Shown here one piece after another: positions 14,132 through 21,335 of a stretch of DNA of 25,034 bases; the stretch's first letter is position 1, and the number at the start of each line of letters is the position of its first letter. Location: positions 1 through 25,034 of the forward strand of contig CAZJWO010000052.1 of assembly GCA_964549735.1 (NCBI GenBank). Reading direction: 5' to 3'. The position numbers were made by a program, and so were the translations under genes. The stretch is from Glo-17 sp964549735. Its GTDB lineage: Bacteria > Krumholzibacteriota > Krumholzibacteriia > LZORAL124-64-63. The notes under the pieces are model-generated. The model was not told the DNA's origin, searched no databases, and saw only the letters and a program-made list of their open reading frames with translations.

Positions 14132-15577
14132 TCACGACCCCGTTCGCCGCGCGGGGCCGCGCAGGAATCCACGCAAGGGCACGGCCGCGGCCGCGGCGGC
14201 CATGAGGGCGCCCGCTCCGGCGATGACGACATCGTCGACCCTACCGCCGAGACCGTATCGGAGCATGACGGCCATCGCCAGCGCGACCGCCGCGGCGGCG
14301 GCGCCCGGCAGGTGGGCGGCGACATAGGCCCTCCCCGGTACGCGTAGGCGCGTGACGATCTGCCGCGAAATGAACACGTAGTTCGCGGTGGTCACCACCG
14401 CGACCGCCGCCGCGACAGCAGGCAGGCCGTGCCGCGTCGCGCCGATGACGGCGAGCACGAGGGCCGTCCCGAAGATGCTCTGCGAGACGGCGGAGTTCCC
14501 TGCCAGCCGTTGCGAGTGCATCACCGACAGCGGCACCTTGTAGATCACGTGGAAGAACCCGGCGATCGCCAGGATCGCGAGCAGGTCCGCGACCGCGCTC
14601 CAGTCGGGCCCCAGCAGCAGCCCCACGACTTCGCGGCGGAACAGGATGAGGAAGACGATGACCGGCATCAGCGCCTGATTCGTCATCCTGACGGATCGGC
14701 AGAGCGCGCTGCCCACACGCGGCAGGTCGTCCTGGATGCTGGCGAAGAGCGGCGTCGTGACCCTGATCGCGATCTTCAGGAAGACCTTGTTCGGCACCAT
14801 CATCAGCTGGTGTGCGCGCCCGTAGAATCCGAGCGCCTCGACGCCGAGCGCGCGCCCGACGACGATCAAGTCGCCCTGGTCGGCGAAGAACGTGGCGACC
14901 CTGCCGACCGAGAACGCCAGCGTCTGCGTCAGATGCTGACGCCAGGTGGCGAGGTCGAGCCGCATGAGGATCGCGTGACGCGCGCATACCGCAAGCAACG
15001 CCAGCTTCACCAGCTTCATCGTGATCTGGGCGTAGATGAGCGACCAATACCCGTGACCGGCCAGGGCGAGCGCCACCGCCACGGCCGCGTACCCGACGAC
15101 GTACGAGACGATCATCACGATCGCCGCCGTCCGGTAGGCGCCGCGATTGTAGAGCAGCGATTCCGACACCGCGGTCAGCCCGCTCAGCAGGAAACTCCAG
15201 GCCACGACGACGATCGCCGACGCGATCTGCGGCCGCGAGAAGAATCCCGCGATCAACCCGCTCGCCGCCGACACGACGCCAAACACGACCAGCGACAACG
15301 TGACCGAAACCTGAAACGCCGCGGCCTCATCCCGGCGATCGAGGCGCTTGCGCTGCGCCACGTTGAGCGCGACCCCGCCCTCGAACACGTTCAGCCCCAG
15401 TCCGATGACCAGCAGCGCCGCATTGGCCATGCCGAACTCTTCGGGGCTGACATGGCGCGCCAGGACCGCCAGCACGGGGATCTGCAGGACGCCATGCACG
15501 GCGACGCTCAACGTGGTCCAGACGAATCCGCCCCGCGCTGTGCGGCTTCGTGATGCCTGCGGCGAGGCCATGTCCAT
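14132..15577 (-). CDS. Wzx-like polysaccharide flippase (MOP superfamily, PST type)
   Basis: 481 residues, about twelve to fourteen membrane segments. The N-terminal GGFVWTTLSVAVHGVLQIPV, ARHVSPEEFGMANAALLV and the region FFADQGDLIVVGRALGVEAL are typical of the oligosaccharide flippase family. It would move undecaprenyl-linked repeat units across the inner membrane. The frame is open to 15646 inside the preceding gene. ATG 15577 has GGAG about 9 bases upstream and lies 22 bases after the chain-length gene's stop; ATG 15571 is possible too. The order export protein, chain-length protein, flippase, polymerase, glycosyltransferase is a coherent assembly operon. Confidence 0.93.
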   Translation of the reverse strand: MDMASPQASRSRTARGGFVWTTLSVAVHGVLQIPVLAVLARHVSPEEFGMANAALLVIGLGLNVFEGGVALNVAQRKRLDRRDEAAAFQVSVTLSLVVFGVVSAASGLIAGFFSRPQIASAIVVVAWSFLLSGLTAVSESLLYNRGAYRTAAIVMIVSYVVGYAAVAVALALAGHGYWSLIYAQITMKLVKLALLAVCARHAILMRLDLATWRQHLTQTLAFSVGRVATFFADQGDLIVVGRALGVEALGFYGRAHQLMMVPNKVFLKIAIRVTTPLFASIQDDLPRVGSALCRSVRMTNQALMPVIVFLILFRREVVGLLLGPDWSAVADLLAILAIAGFFHVIYKVPLSVMHSQRLAGNSAVSQSIFGTALVLAVIGATRHGLPAVAAAVAVVTTANYVFISRQIVTRLRVPGRAYVAAHLPGAAAAAVALAMAVMLRYGLGGRVDDVVIAGAGALMAAAAAAVPLRGFLRGPARRTGS

Positions 15578-15599
15578 CGGCACGGGCTCCGTCCGCGCG

Positions 15600-16658
15600 T
15601 CAGCGCTCGCGTCTGCGCAGCAGCCGCGGCGTCGCGTCCTTGACAAGGTCCAGGAACTCGCGGGCCTCGCCCGCTTCCTGGCGGGAGGCCTGGTGCCATG
15701 CCTGCGCGCAGAATGCCGCGACCAGGCCCAGGAACAGGCCGGTCAGCAAACCGACGATCGCCTTCAGCACCAGCAGGCGCGGCACGGGCTCGACCGCTGC
15801 CCGTGGCAGCTCGAGCATCGTGATCACGGGCGTGTCCCGGACTTCCCGGATCCGCGCCTCCTCCAGATTCTGGATGAGCGACGTGTAGACCTGCTGGCGC
15901 TGGTTCACGTCCCGTTGCCGGCGTTCGTGCTCGAAGGTCAATTCCGGCGAGCCGGCGATGATGCGATTCGCTTGCAGGAATCCGAGCAATTCCTCTTCTG
16001 CCTGCCGCAAGGCTCCCCTGGCGGCTTCCGCCTGCATCGCGACGAAAGCGCGTTCCTCCGCCGCCTGCGACCGGCGGGTCTCGACATTGAAACGATCGAC
16101 ACCCCGCACCAGCCGCTCGACCAGCGCCAGCGAAACGCTCGGCCACCGGGTCGTGACGCTGAGTTCCACGGCGCCGATGTGGGTGATCTCCTTCGCCCGC
16201 ACGACGCGCCGCAGTTCCTTCACCGTCCGGTCGATCCGCTGCCGCGGCTCCTCGGCGCCAATCTCCAGGAGGTCCGCCACCGCCACGGCGCGACCATCCA
16301 GTTCGGCGACAACGACGGTGTCGCGCGCCAGCGGCTCGAGCAGGGCTCGCATCCGCAGCAGTTCCACGTAGACCGGCGCGCTCCATTCACCCTCGCCGGG
16401 GGAGGCCTGCAGGCCGAAACGGCTGGCCATCAGCGCGAGGTTGTTCGTGCGCGCGTCGCTCGTCTGCGGCTGGAACACGGCGGTGGAGCGATAGAGCCGC
16501 GGCGGCAGGAGTCCGACGAGCAATCCGAGCAGGAGCCCGAGCAGCCCCGCGATCTGCACGATGCGGCGACGACGCAGCAGCGCGGTGCCGACCGCGAGCA
16601 GCGAGAACGCGTCCTGCGTCGCCGTCGGCTTCCCTTCTCGATCCGTCCTAGCTCCCAT
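15600..16658 (-). CDS. Wzz-like polysaccharide chain-length / co-polymerase protein (no kinase domain)
   Basis: 352 residues. Topology is that of a polysaccharide co-polymerase: a first membrane helix at about 33-52 (IVQIAGLLGLLLGLLVGLLP), a periplasmic region rich in long helices (about 190-280, with coiled-coil-like EERAFVAMQAEAARGALRQA), a Pro-containing stretch PRAAVEPVPR, and a second helix at about 295-321. Only some 30 basic residues follow, so the BY-kinase domain of Wzc is absent. It sets chain length with the polymerase and contacts the outer-membrane export protein. ATG 16658 has GAGGT 5 bases upstream; the longer frame to 16721 overlaps the export gene. It begins 32 bases after the upstream stop. 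Confidence 0.9.
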   Translation of the reverse strand: MGARTDREGKPTATQDAFSLLAVGTALLRRRRIVQIAGLLGLLLGLLVGLLPPRLYRSTAVFQPQTSDARTNNLALMASRFGLQASPGEGEWSAPVYVELLRMRALLEPLARDTVVVAELDGRAVAVADLLEIGAEEPRQRIDRTVKELRRVVRAKEITHIGAVELSVTTRWPSVSLALVERLVRGVDRFNVETRRSQAAEERAFVAMQAEAARGALRQAEEELLGFLQANRIIAGSPELTFEHERRQRDVNQRQQVYTSLIQNLEEARIREVRDTPVITMLELPRAAVEPVPRLLVLKAIVGLLTGLFLGLVAAFCAQAWHQASRQEAGEAREFLDLVKDATPRLLRRRER

Positions 16659-16690
16659 CGAGACCTCGCGTCGTCGAGACGCCCGGCATA

Positions 16691-19132
16691 TCAATCGGCA
16701 ACCCGATCCACCACCAGCCACACCGTCGCCACGCTCGCCAGGATCGCCGCGATTTCCTTCATGGTTTCCAGCGTCGTGCGCCCCTCCGGCGGCGCCTTCA
16801 CCGGCACCATGATCGTCGACCCTGGCAGCACCTCATGCCCGCGCTTGTTCGGCTGCGACATCCCATTCGGATGCACGACCCGCGCCCGCTTCCGGTCCGC
16901 CCGCTCGAGGTAGCCGCCCGCCCGATCGACGTACCAGTTGATGCTACGCCCGCTCTCGAAGACCAGCGCCGTCGGGAAGCCGACCTCGCCCACCACCTTC
17001 ACCGCATCCAGCCGCTGGGGCACCAGCAGCACGTCACCCGCTTCGAGCACGACGTCCGCGGTGCCGCTGGGCCGCGCGAGCGCACCCTCGAGATCGATCG
17101 CGATGTTGCCGAGGCCCGGCCGTTCGATGCGCGCGCCGCGCGCGTAGGCTTCCGGTTTCAGGCCCCCGGCGCGGGCAACCAGCGTCGAGAGTCGTTCGCC
17201 CTCGTATTCGAGGCTGAAGACGCCGTTGTAGAAGACCTCGCCCCGGACGGTGACCAGCCGCTGCCGCTGGTACCAGGGCAACCGCCGCACCACGACATGG
17301 TCGTAGGGCTCGAGCAGGACGGCGTCGCCGCGCAGCAGGAAATCCGGCGAGAGGTCGAACGCCAGCGTCTGGACGACCGATCCCACGGGAGGCTGCTCTG
17401 CGCTGGAGAACACCTTCTCTTCCTGCAGTCGCTGGATCTCGACCCGCGACAGATCAGCCGACGGCGGCAATCCGCCGGCCCGCACCAGCAGATCCCGCAG
17501 CGTCAGACCCCGCCGGTATTCGAAGGTCCCGGGCTCGCGCACCTCGCCGCTGACGGCCACGGTCTCGCGGTCGCGCATCCGCCCCTCGGCGAAAACGTGC
17601 AGCACATCCCGCTCCCGCAGCAGCACGTCCGGCCGGTCGCCCTCCAGGACGGCCCCCAGCGGCACCGTGAGCGAGGAGCGCCGTTCCCGCTCGTCGACGC
17701 GGTCGACCAGCGCCACCTCCAACAGCACGTCCGGCCAGGCGCCGCCGGCCTCCTCGATCAGCTCGCGCACGGTGCGACCGTCGCGGTACTGGTACCGTCC
17801 CGGGTACTTGACGTGGCCCCGGATCTCCACCCAGCCCCAGAGCTTGTCCGCGACCGCGCCCACGGTCACCAGGTCGCCGTCCACCAGAACGGCGGCCGCG
17901 GGATCGAGCGCGCGGCCGGTCGTCGGATCGAGGTGCAGGTCCCGGAAGACGCGGTCGGGCTGGTCCGGCCGCCGCTGCGCTGGCGGCACCACGCGTTCGA
18001 TGCCCAGCACCCTGGTTGCGGCCTGCGGCGTGAACCCGCCCGCGTAACCCAGCAGGTCGCCGACGGTCTCGCCGTCGATCAGCTCGTAGAAGGCGGGCCG
18101 CCGCACGGCCCCCTGTAGCAGCACCGTGCGCCCGCGCGGCGGCACCAGCACCGTGTCGCCCTCGCGCAGGATCGCGTCGCCGTCGCGCTTGCCCTCCAGC
18201 AGGTAGCGATAGACGTCGAGTCCGCCCGCGCGCGCGCCGTCGCGCATCAGCCGCACGTCGCGCAGGCTGCCGGTCTCGGCGGGGCCGCCGGCGGCGTACA
18301 GGGCCGTCAGGATCGTGGCGACCGAGCTCAGCTCGTATGCCCCGGGTTGCGCCACGTCGCCGATCACGTTGACGCGGATCGCGCGCAGCCGTCCCAGCGT
18401 CACGTCGAGCTGGATCGACCCGTCTTTGAGGCCCGCGTAGCTCCGTTCCAGGCGCTCGCGGACCGCCGCCGCGACCGCCGCGAGCGTGCGGTTGTGGCAG
18501 ACCACCTTGCCGCCCCGCGGCAGGATGATCGAGCCGTCGCGATCCACCAGCCGTTCGATGCGGAATTCGACCTCGCCCCAGACGTCCACGACGAGCTCGT
18601 CGCCCACGCCGATCAGGTAGTCGGCGGGCACCGGCCCGAAGCTCGGCGGGTTGAACACCCCGCCCGCGAGCCGGAAGAAGGAGTGGCCGAAGATGTCGAG
18701 CCTCGCCCCTGCCGTCTCGAGCTGCTGCAAGGCGCCCTCGGCCTCGTCGACCGTCAGCTGCCCGTCGCTCAGCGGCAGGCGGATCTCCGGCGCCTCGGTC
18801 CAGTAGCTGCGCTCGCCACGGCCGCCGACCGGGCGCGGCGCGCGGTCGTCGCCGCCGACGGGTTCAGTCCGTCCGGGCTCCTCGCCGGCCTCGGCCCTCG
18901 CCGGCGCCGCGACCCCCTGCTCCTGCCGCCACCGCTGCAGGATCTCGTCCTCGCTCAGGCCGCTGCGCCGCGCCGCCTCCCGCAGCATCGCCGAGGTGGG
19001 TTCCTGGGCTCCGGCCGTCACGACGCCGGTGCCGCCGCAGACCAGCAGCCCGAGCGCCAGCGCCTGCCACGCTCCGGCGCGGCGACCGCGGCGGAGGCGC
19101 GCGCTTCCGTCGTTCCTGATGACGATCCTCAA
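16691..19132 (-). CDS. Wza-like outer-membrane polysaccharide export protein with six SLBB repeats
   Basis: 813 residues, about twice the length of E. coli Wza. Seen in order: a signal peptide at 1-42 with a likely cut after VTAGA, a low-complexity acidic/Pro stretch, and a Poly_export domain at about 165-245 (ADYLIGVGDELVVDVWGEVE). Then come six SLBB units, each of the form 'V.G.V..PG.Y...L...AGG': IGDVAQPGAYEL, QGAVRRPAFYEL, RGHVKYPGRYQY, SGEVREPGTFEY, RGEVFYNGVFSL and VGEVGFPTALVF. A C-terminal hydrophobic helix (ETMKEIAAILASVATVWLVV) could form the outer-membrane pore. No lipobox Cys is placed as in classical Wza; Cys 32 lies inside the hydrophobic core. TTG 19132 is chosen because AGGGAGGG lies about 6 bases upstream (complement of 19139-19146) and no ATG or GTG fits. 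First gene of the export block. Confidence 0.95.
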   Translation of the reverse strand: MRIVIRNDGSARLRRGRRAGAWQALALGLLVCGGTGVVTAGAQEPTSAMLREAARRSGLSEDEILQRWRQEQGVAAPARAEAGEEPGRTEPVGGDDRAPRPVGGRGERSYWTEAPEIRLPLSDGQLTVDEAEGALQQLETAGARLDIFGHSFFRLAGGVFNPPSFGPVPADYLIGVGDELVVDVWGEVEFRIERLVDRDGSIILPRGGKVVCHNRTLAAVAAAVRERLERSYAGLKDGSIQLDVTLGRLRAIRVNVIGDVAQPGAYELSSVATILTALYAAGGPAETGSLRDVRLMRDGARAGGLDVYRYLLEGKRDGDAILREGDTVLVPPRGRTVLLQGAVRRPAFYELIDGETVGDLLGYAGGFTPQAATRVLGIERVVPPAQRRPDQPDRVFRDLHLDPTTGRALDPAAAVLVDGDLVTVGAVADKLWGWVEIRGHVKYPGRYQYRDGRTVRELIEEAGGAWPDVLLEVALVDRVDERERRSSLTVPLGAVLEGDRPDVLLRERDVLHVFAEGRMRDRETVAVSGEVREPGTFEYRRGLTLRDLLVRAGGLPPSADLSRVEIQRLQEEKVFSSAEQPPVGSVVQTLAFDLSPDFLLRGDAVLLEPYDHVVVRRLPWYQRQRLVTVRGEVFYNGVFSLEYEGERLSTLVARAGGLKPEAYARGARIERPGLGNIAIDLEGALARPSGTADVVLEAGDVLLVPQRLDAVKVVGEVGFPTALVFESGRSINWYVDRAGGYLERADRKRARVVHPNGMSQPNKRGHEVLPGSTIMVPVKAPPEGRTTLETMKEIAAILASVATVWLVVDRVAD

Positions 19133-19138
19133 GCCACG

Positions 19139-19146
19139 CCCTCCCT
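19139..19146 (-). promoter_or_regulatory. Ribosome binding site for the TTG-started export gene
   Basis: The complement reads AGGGAGGG, 6 bases before TTG 19132. It supports a TTG start at a position where no ATG or GTG is available. Confidence 0.7.
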
Positions 19147-19171
19147 GGACAGACCCTTACGTCGTCGGCGC

Positions 19172-19200
19172 AGTATGACCGACCCCTTCGGCGCTGGCAA
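19172..19200 (-). promoter_or_regulatory. Sigma70-type promoter candidate for the export/polymerisation operon
   Basis: Minus strand: TTGCCA (complement of 19195-19200), a 17-base spacer, then CATACT (complement of 19172-19177), matching the consensus at 5/6 and 4/6. It sits in the 80-base gap between ribF and the export gene, with a predicted start near 19165, about 33 bases before the TTG. It uses the same -35 hexamer as the rpsO promoter. Readthrough from ribF is also possible because no terminator is seen. Confidence 0.45.
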
Positions 19201-19212
19201 CGACGGATTGCA

Positions 19213-20313
19213 CTAGTCCGCGGGCCGACCCCAGGCCGCCACCACCTGCCGCGCACGCTGCTCGTCCTGGCGCAGCTGGCCGAGCAATTCGTCGACGCCG
19301 CCGAAGCGCTTCTCGTCGCGCAGCCGCTGCAGCCATTCGACCTTGATCGTGCGCCCGCGCAGTTCGCCCTGGAAATCGAGCACGTGCACCTCGATGCGCG
19401 GCAGCGCGAGGCCGCCCTCGTGGAACGTCGGCACGTGACCGAAGTTCAGCATGCCGCCATAGAGGCGCCAGCGTCCCATGCCGGGCGCCACCATATCGCC
19501 GTGGCGATCCATCTCGGGCAGCGGCTCCTCCACGAAGCCCAGCAGGCCGTTGCCGCCCCGGATGTTCACGTCGCCCGGAACTTGCACGCGGCAGGCGTAG
19601 ACGCCCGGCGAGGGCAGCAGCTTGCGCGGGTTCAGCGGCTGCACGTTCGCCGTCGGATAACCCAGCGTGCGGCCGCGCCCCTCGCCCGGCGACACCTCTC
19701 CCCACACTGCGTACGGCCGGCCGAGCATCGCGGTCGCCGTGATGCAATCGCCGGCGGCCAGGGCGTTGCGGATCGCCGAGCTGGAGATCACGCGACCCTG
19801 CCAGGCGGCGGCGGGCAGCAGCTCGACCGTGTAGCCGGCCTGCGCGCCGAACGCCGTCAGCGCCCCGGCATCGCCGCGACGGTCGGCGCCGAGGTGCACG
19901 TCGCGGCCGGCCACGAGGTGGGCCATGCCCAGCCAGTCGACGAGGAATCGCTGCACGAAATCGCGGTAGTCGACCCGCGACAGCTCGGGGCTGAAGTCGA
20001 CCGCGGCCACCACGTCGACGCCGAGCTGCTCGAGCAGCGAGATCTTCTCGCGCCACGTTGTCAGCAGGAACGGCCCGTCGCCGCCGCCGAGCACCAGGCG
20101 GGGGTGCTTGCGGAACGTGAAGAGGACCGAGGCCTTCAGGCCGCGGTCACGCTTGGCCGCGCGCAGAGCGGCCACCAGCTGCTGGTGCCCGCGGTGCAGA
20201 CCGTCGAAGGATCCCAGCACGAGGCCCGCCGGCGCCAGACCGAGGCTGCCGAGAAGCGACTCGCCGCTCAGCACGCGTTCGAGGTAATCGGCATTCAGAC
20301 GGATCATCCGCAT
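19213..20313 (-). CDS. ribF: Bifunctional riboflavin kinase / FAD synthetase
   Basis: 366 residues; makes FMN from riboflavin and FAD from FMN. The N-terminal nucleotidyltransferase domain shows GSFDGLHRGH at 34-43 and ISSSAIR at 176-182. The C-terminal kinase domain shows GRTLGYPTANV (213-223), SPGVYACRV, FGHVPTF (291-297) and the conserved IEVHVLDF / FGGVDELLGQLRQD end. Usual RibF proteins are about 305-320 residues. The excess is mostly a ~35-residue insert (about 247-283) between two kinase strands that are normally joined by a short turn. ATG 20313 is chosen over ATG 20307 because GGAGGT lies 6 bases before it. It overlaps the truB stop by 10 bases, so translation is coupled. Confidence 0.96.
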   Translation of the reverse strand: MRMIRLNADYLERVLSGESLLGSLGLAPAGLVLGSFDGLHRGHQQLVAALRAAKRDRGLKASVLFTFRKHPRLVLGGGDGPFLLTTWREKISLLEQLGVDVVAAVDFSPELSRVDYRDFVQRFLVDWLGMAHLVAGRDVHLGADRRGDAGALTAFGAQAGYTVELLPAAAWQGRVISSSAIRNALAAGDCITATAMLGRPYAVWGEVSPGEGRGRTLGYPTANVQPLNPRKLLPSPGVYACRVQVPGDVNIRGGNGLLGFVEEPLPEMDRHGDMVAPGMGRWRLYGGMLNFGHVPTFHEGGLALPRIEVHVLDFQGELRGRTIKVEWLQRLRDEKRFGGVDELLGQLRQDEQRARQVVAAWGRPAD

Positions 20314-21317
20314 GGGTCGACCTCCGACGGCCCGACGGCCTCAGCGGGGAACACGACCACCGCGAGCGGCTGTCCCGTGCCCGGATCGTGGCGGCCGACC
20401 GCGGCCAGACCGCCGGCGGGGTCCAGCAGACGGAACTGCGCCGGCGCCGGCAGGGGCAATCCCCAGTCCGGCTGCGGCTGGCGTCCGTGGCGCACCCCGT
20501 CGGCGTGCGCGGCCGTCAGCGTGAACGCCGGCAAATGCGGCAGCGCCGCGGCGAGCGGTCGCAGCCAACGGCCAGGATCCTCGTCGCGCAGGATCTCGGC
20601 CAGCGGCACGGCGTCGTCGACCGCGAACGGGCCCACCACGCTGCGTCTCAGTGCGTGCAGGTGGCCCACGGTGCCGAGGCTCGCGGCGATGTCGCGCGCC
20701 AGCGCCCGCACGTAGGTGCCGCTGCCGCAGGCGACGTCCAGATCGATCTCGTACAGCAGTCCGTCAGAAGCCGTGAGCCCGACCGGATCCGACCCCACCG
20801 GCTGCGCCCAGCGCACGTCGATCGCCCGCAACGAATCGATGCGCACCGGGCGCGGCTCGGGCTCGGCCACGGCGCGGCCGGCGCGCAGCAGGCGGTGCAG
20901 CGAGCGGCCGCCGCGCTTGATCGCCGAGACGACCGGCGGTACCTGCATCACCGTGCCGCGCAACGCATCGAGCGCTTCCTCAAGCCCCTCCGCCGCAGCC
21001 GGCACCGGCGCGGCGGCCGTCTGCTGGCCCATGCGGTCGTGGCTGTCGGTCGCCGCGCCGAGGCGCACCGTGGCCAGATAGCGCTTGTCCAGACCCTGCA
21101 GGAAGGGCGCCAGCCGCGTCGCCCGGCCGACCAGCACCACGAGCAGTCCCGTGGCGAGCGGATCGAGCGTGCCGGCGTGGCCCACCCGAAAGCGCTGGCC
21201 GCCCCGCGTGCGGCGCGACCGTCCCGGCCGCAGCGCCTTGCCGAGCGCCTCGGCCACCTGCCGCGAGGTCGGGCCCTCGGGCTTGTCCACGAGCAGGATG
21301 CCGCAGGGTTCGCACAC
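20304..21317 (-). CDS. truB: tRNA pseudouridine(55) synthase
   Basis: 337 residues. Converts U55 of the tRNA T-loop to pseudouridine. The catalytic aspartate is Asp 52 in VGHAGTLDPLATGLL (Ala replaces the usual Thr of GHTGTLDP). KRYLATVRLG, QVPPVVSAIKRGG and CGSGTYVRALARDIA are the other family motifs. A short Arg/Gly insert (about 31-41) precedes the catalytic loop, and the C-terminal extension (about 260-337) is a PUA-like region of the usual kind. The start is GTG 21317; an ATG at 21330 is out of frame, and the ribosome binding site is weak. It follows the rbfA-nrnA fusion by 18 bases and overlaps ribF. Confidence 0.96.
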   Translation of the reverse strand: MCEPCGILLVDKPEGPTSRQVAEALGKALRPGRSRRTRGGQRFRVGHAGTLDPLATGLLVVLVGRATRLAPFLQGLDKRYLATVRLGAATDSHDRMGQQTAAAPVPAAAEGLEEALDALRGTVMQVPPVVSAIKRGGRSLHRLLRAGRAVAEPEPRPVRIDSLRAIDVRWAQPVGSDPVGLTASDGLLYEIDLDVACGSGTYVRALARDIAASLGTVGHLHALRRSVVGPFAVDDAVPLAEILRDEDPGRWLRPLAAALPHLPAFTLTAAHADGVRHGRQPQPDWGLPLPAPAQFRLLDPAGGLAAVGRHDPGTGQPLAVVVFPAEAVGPSEVDPCG

Positions 21318-21335
21318 GCCGGACCGCCATTCTCG

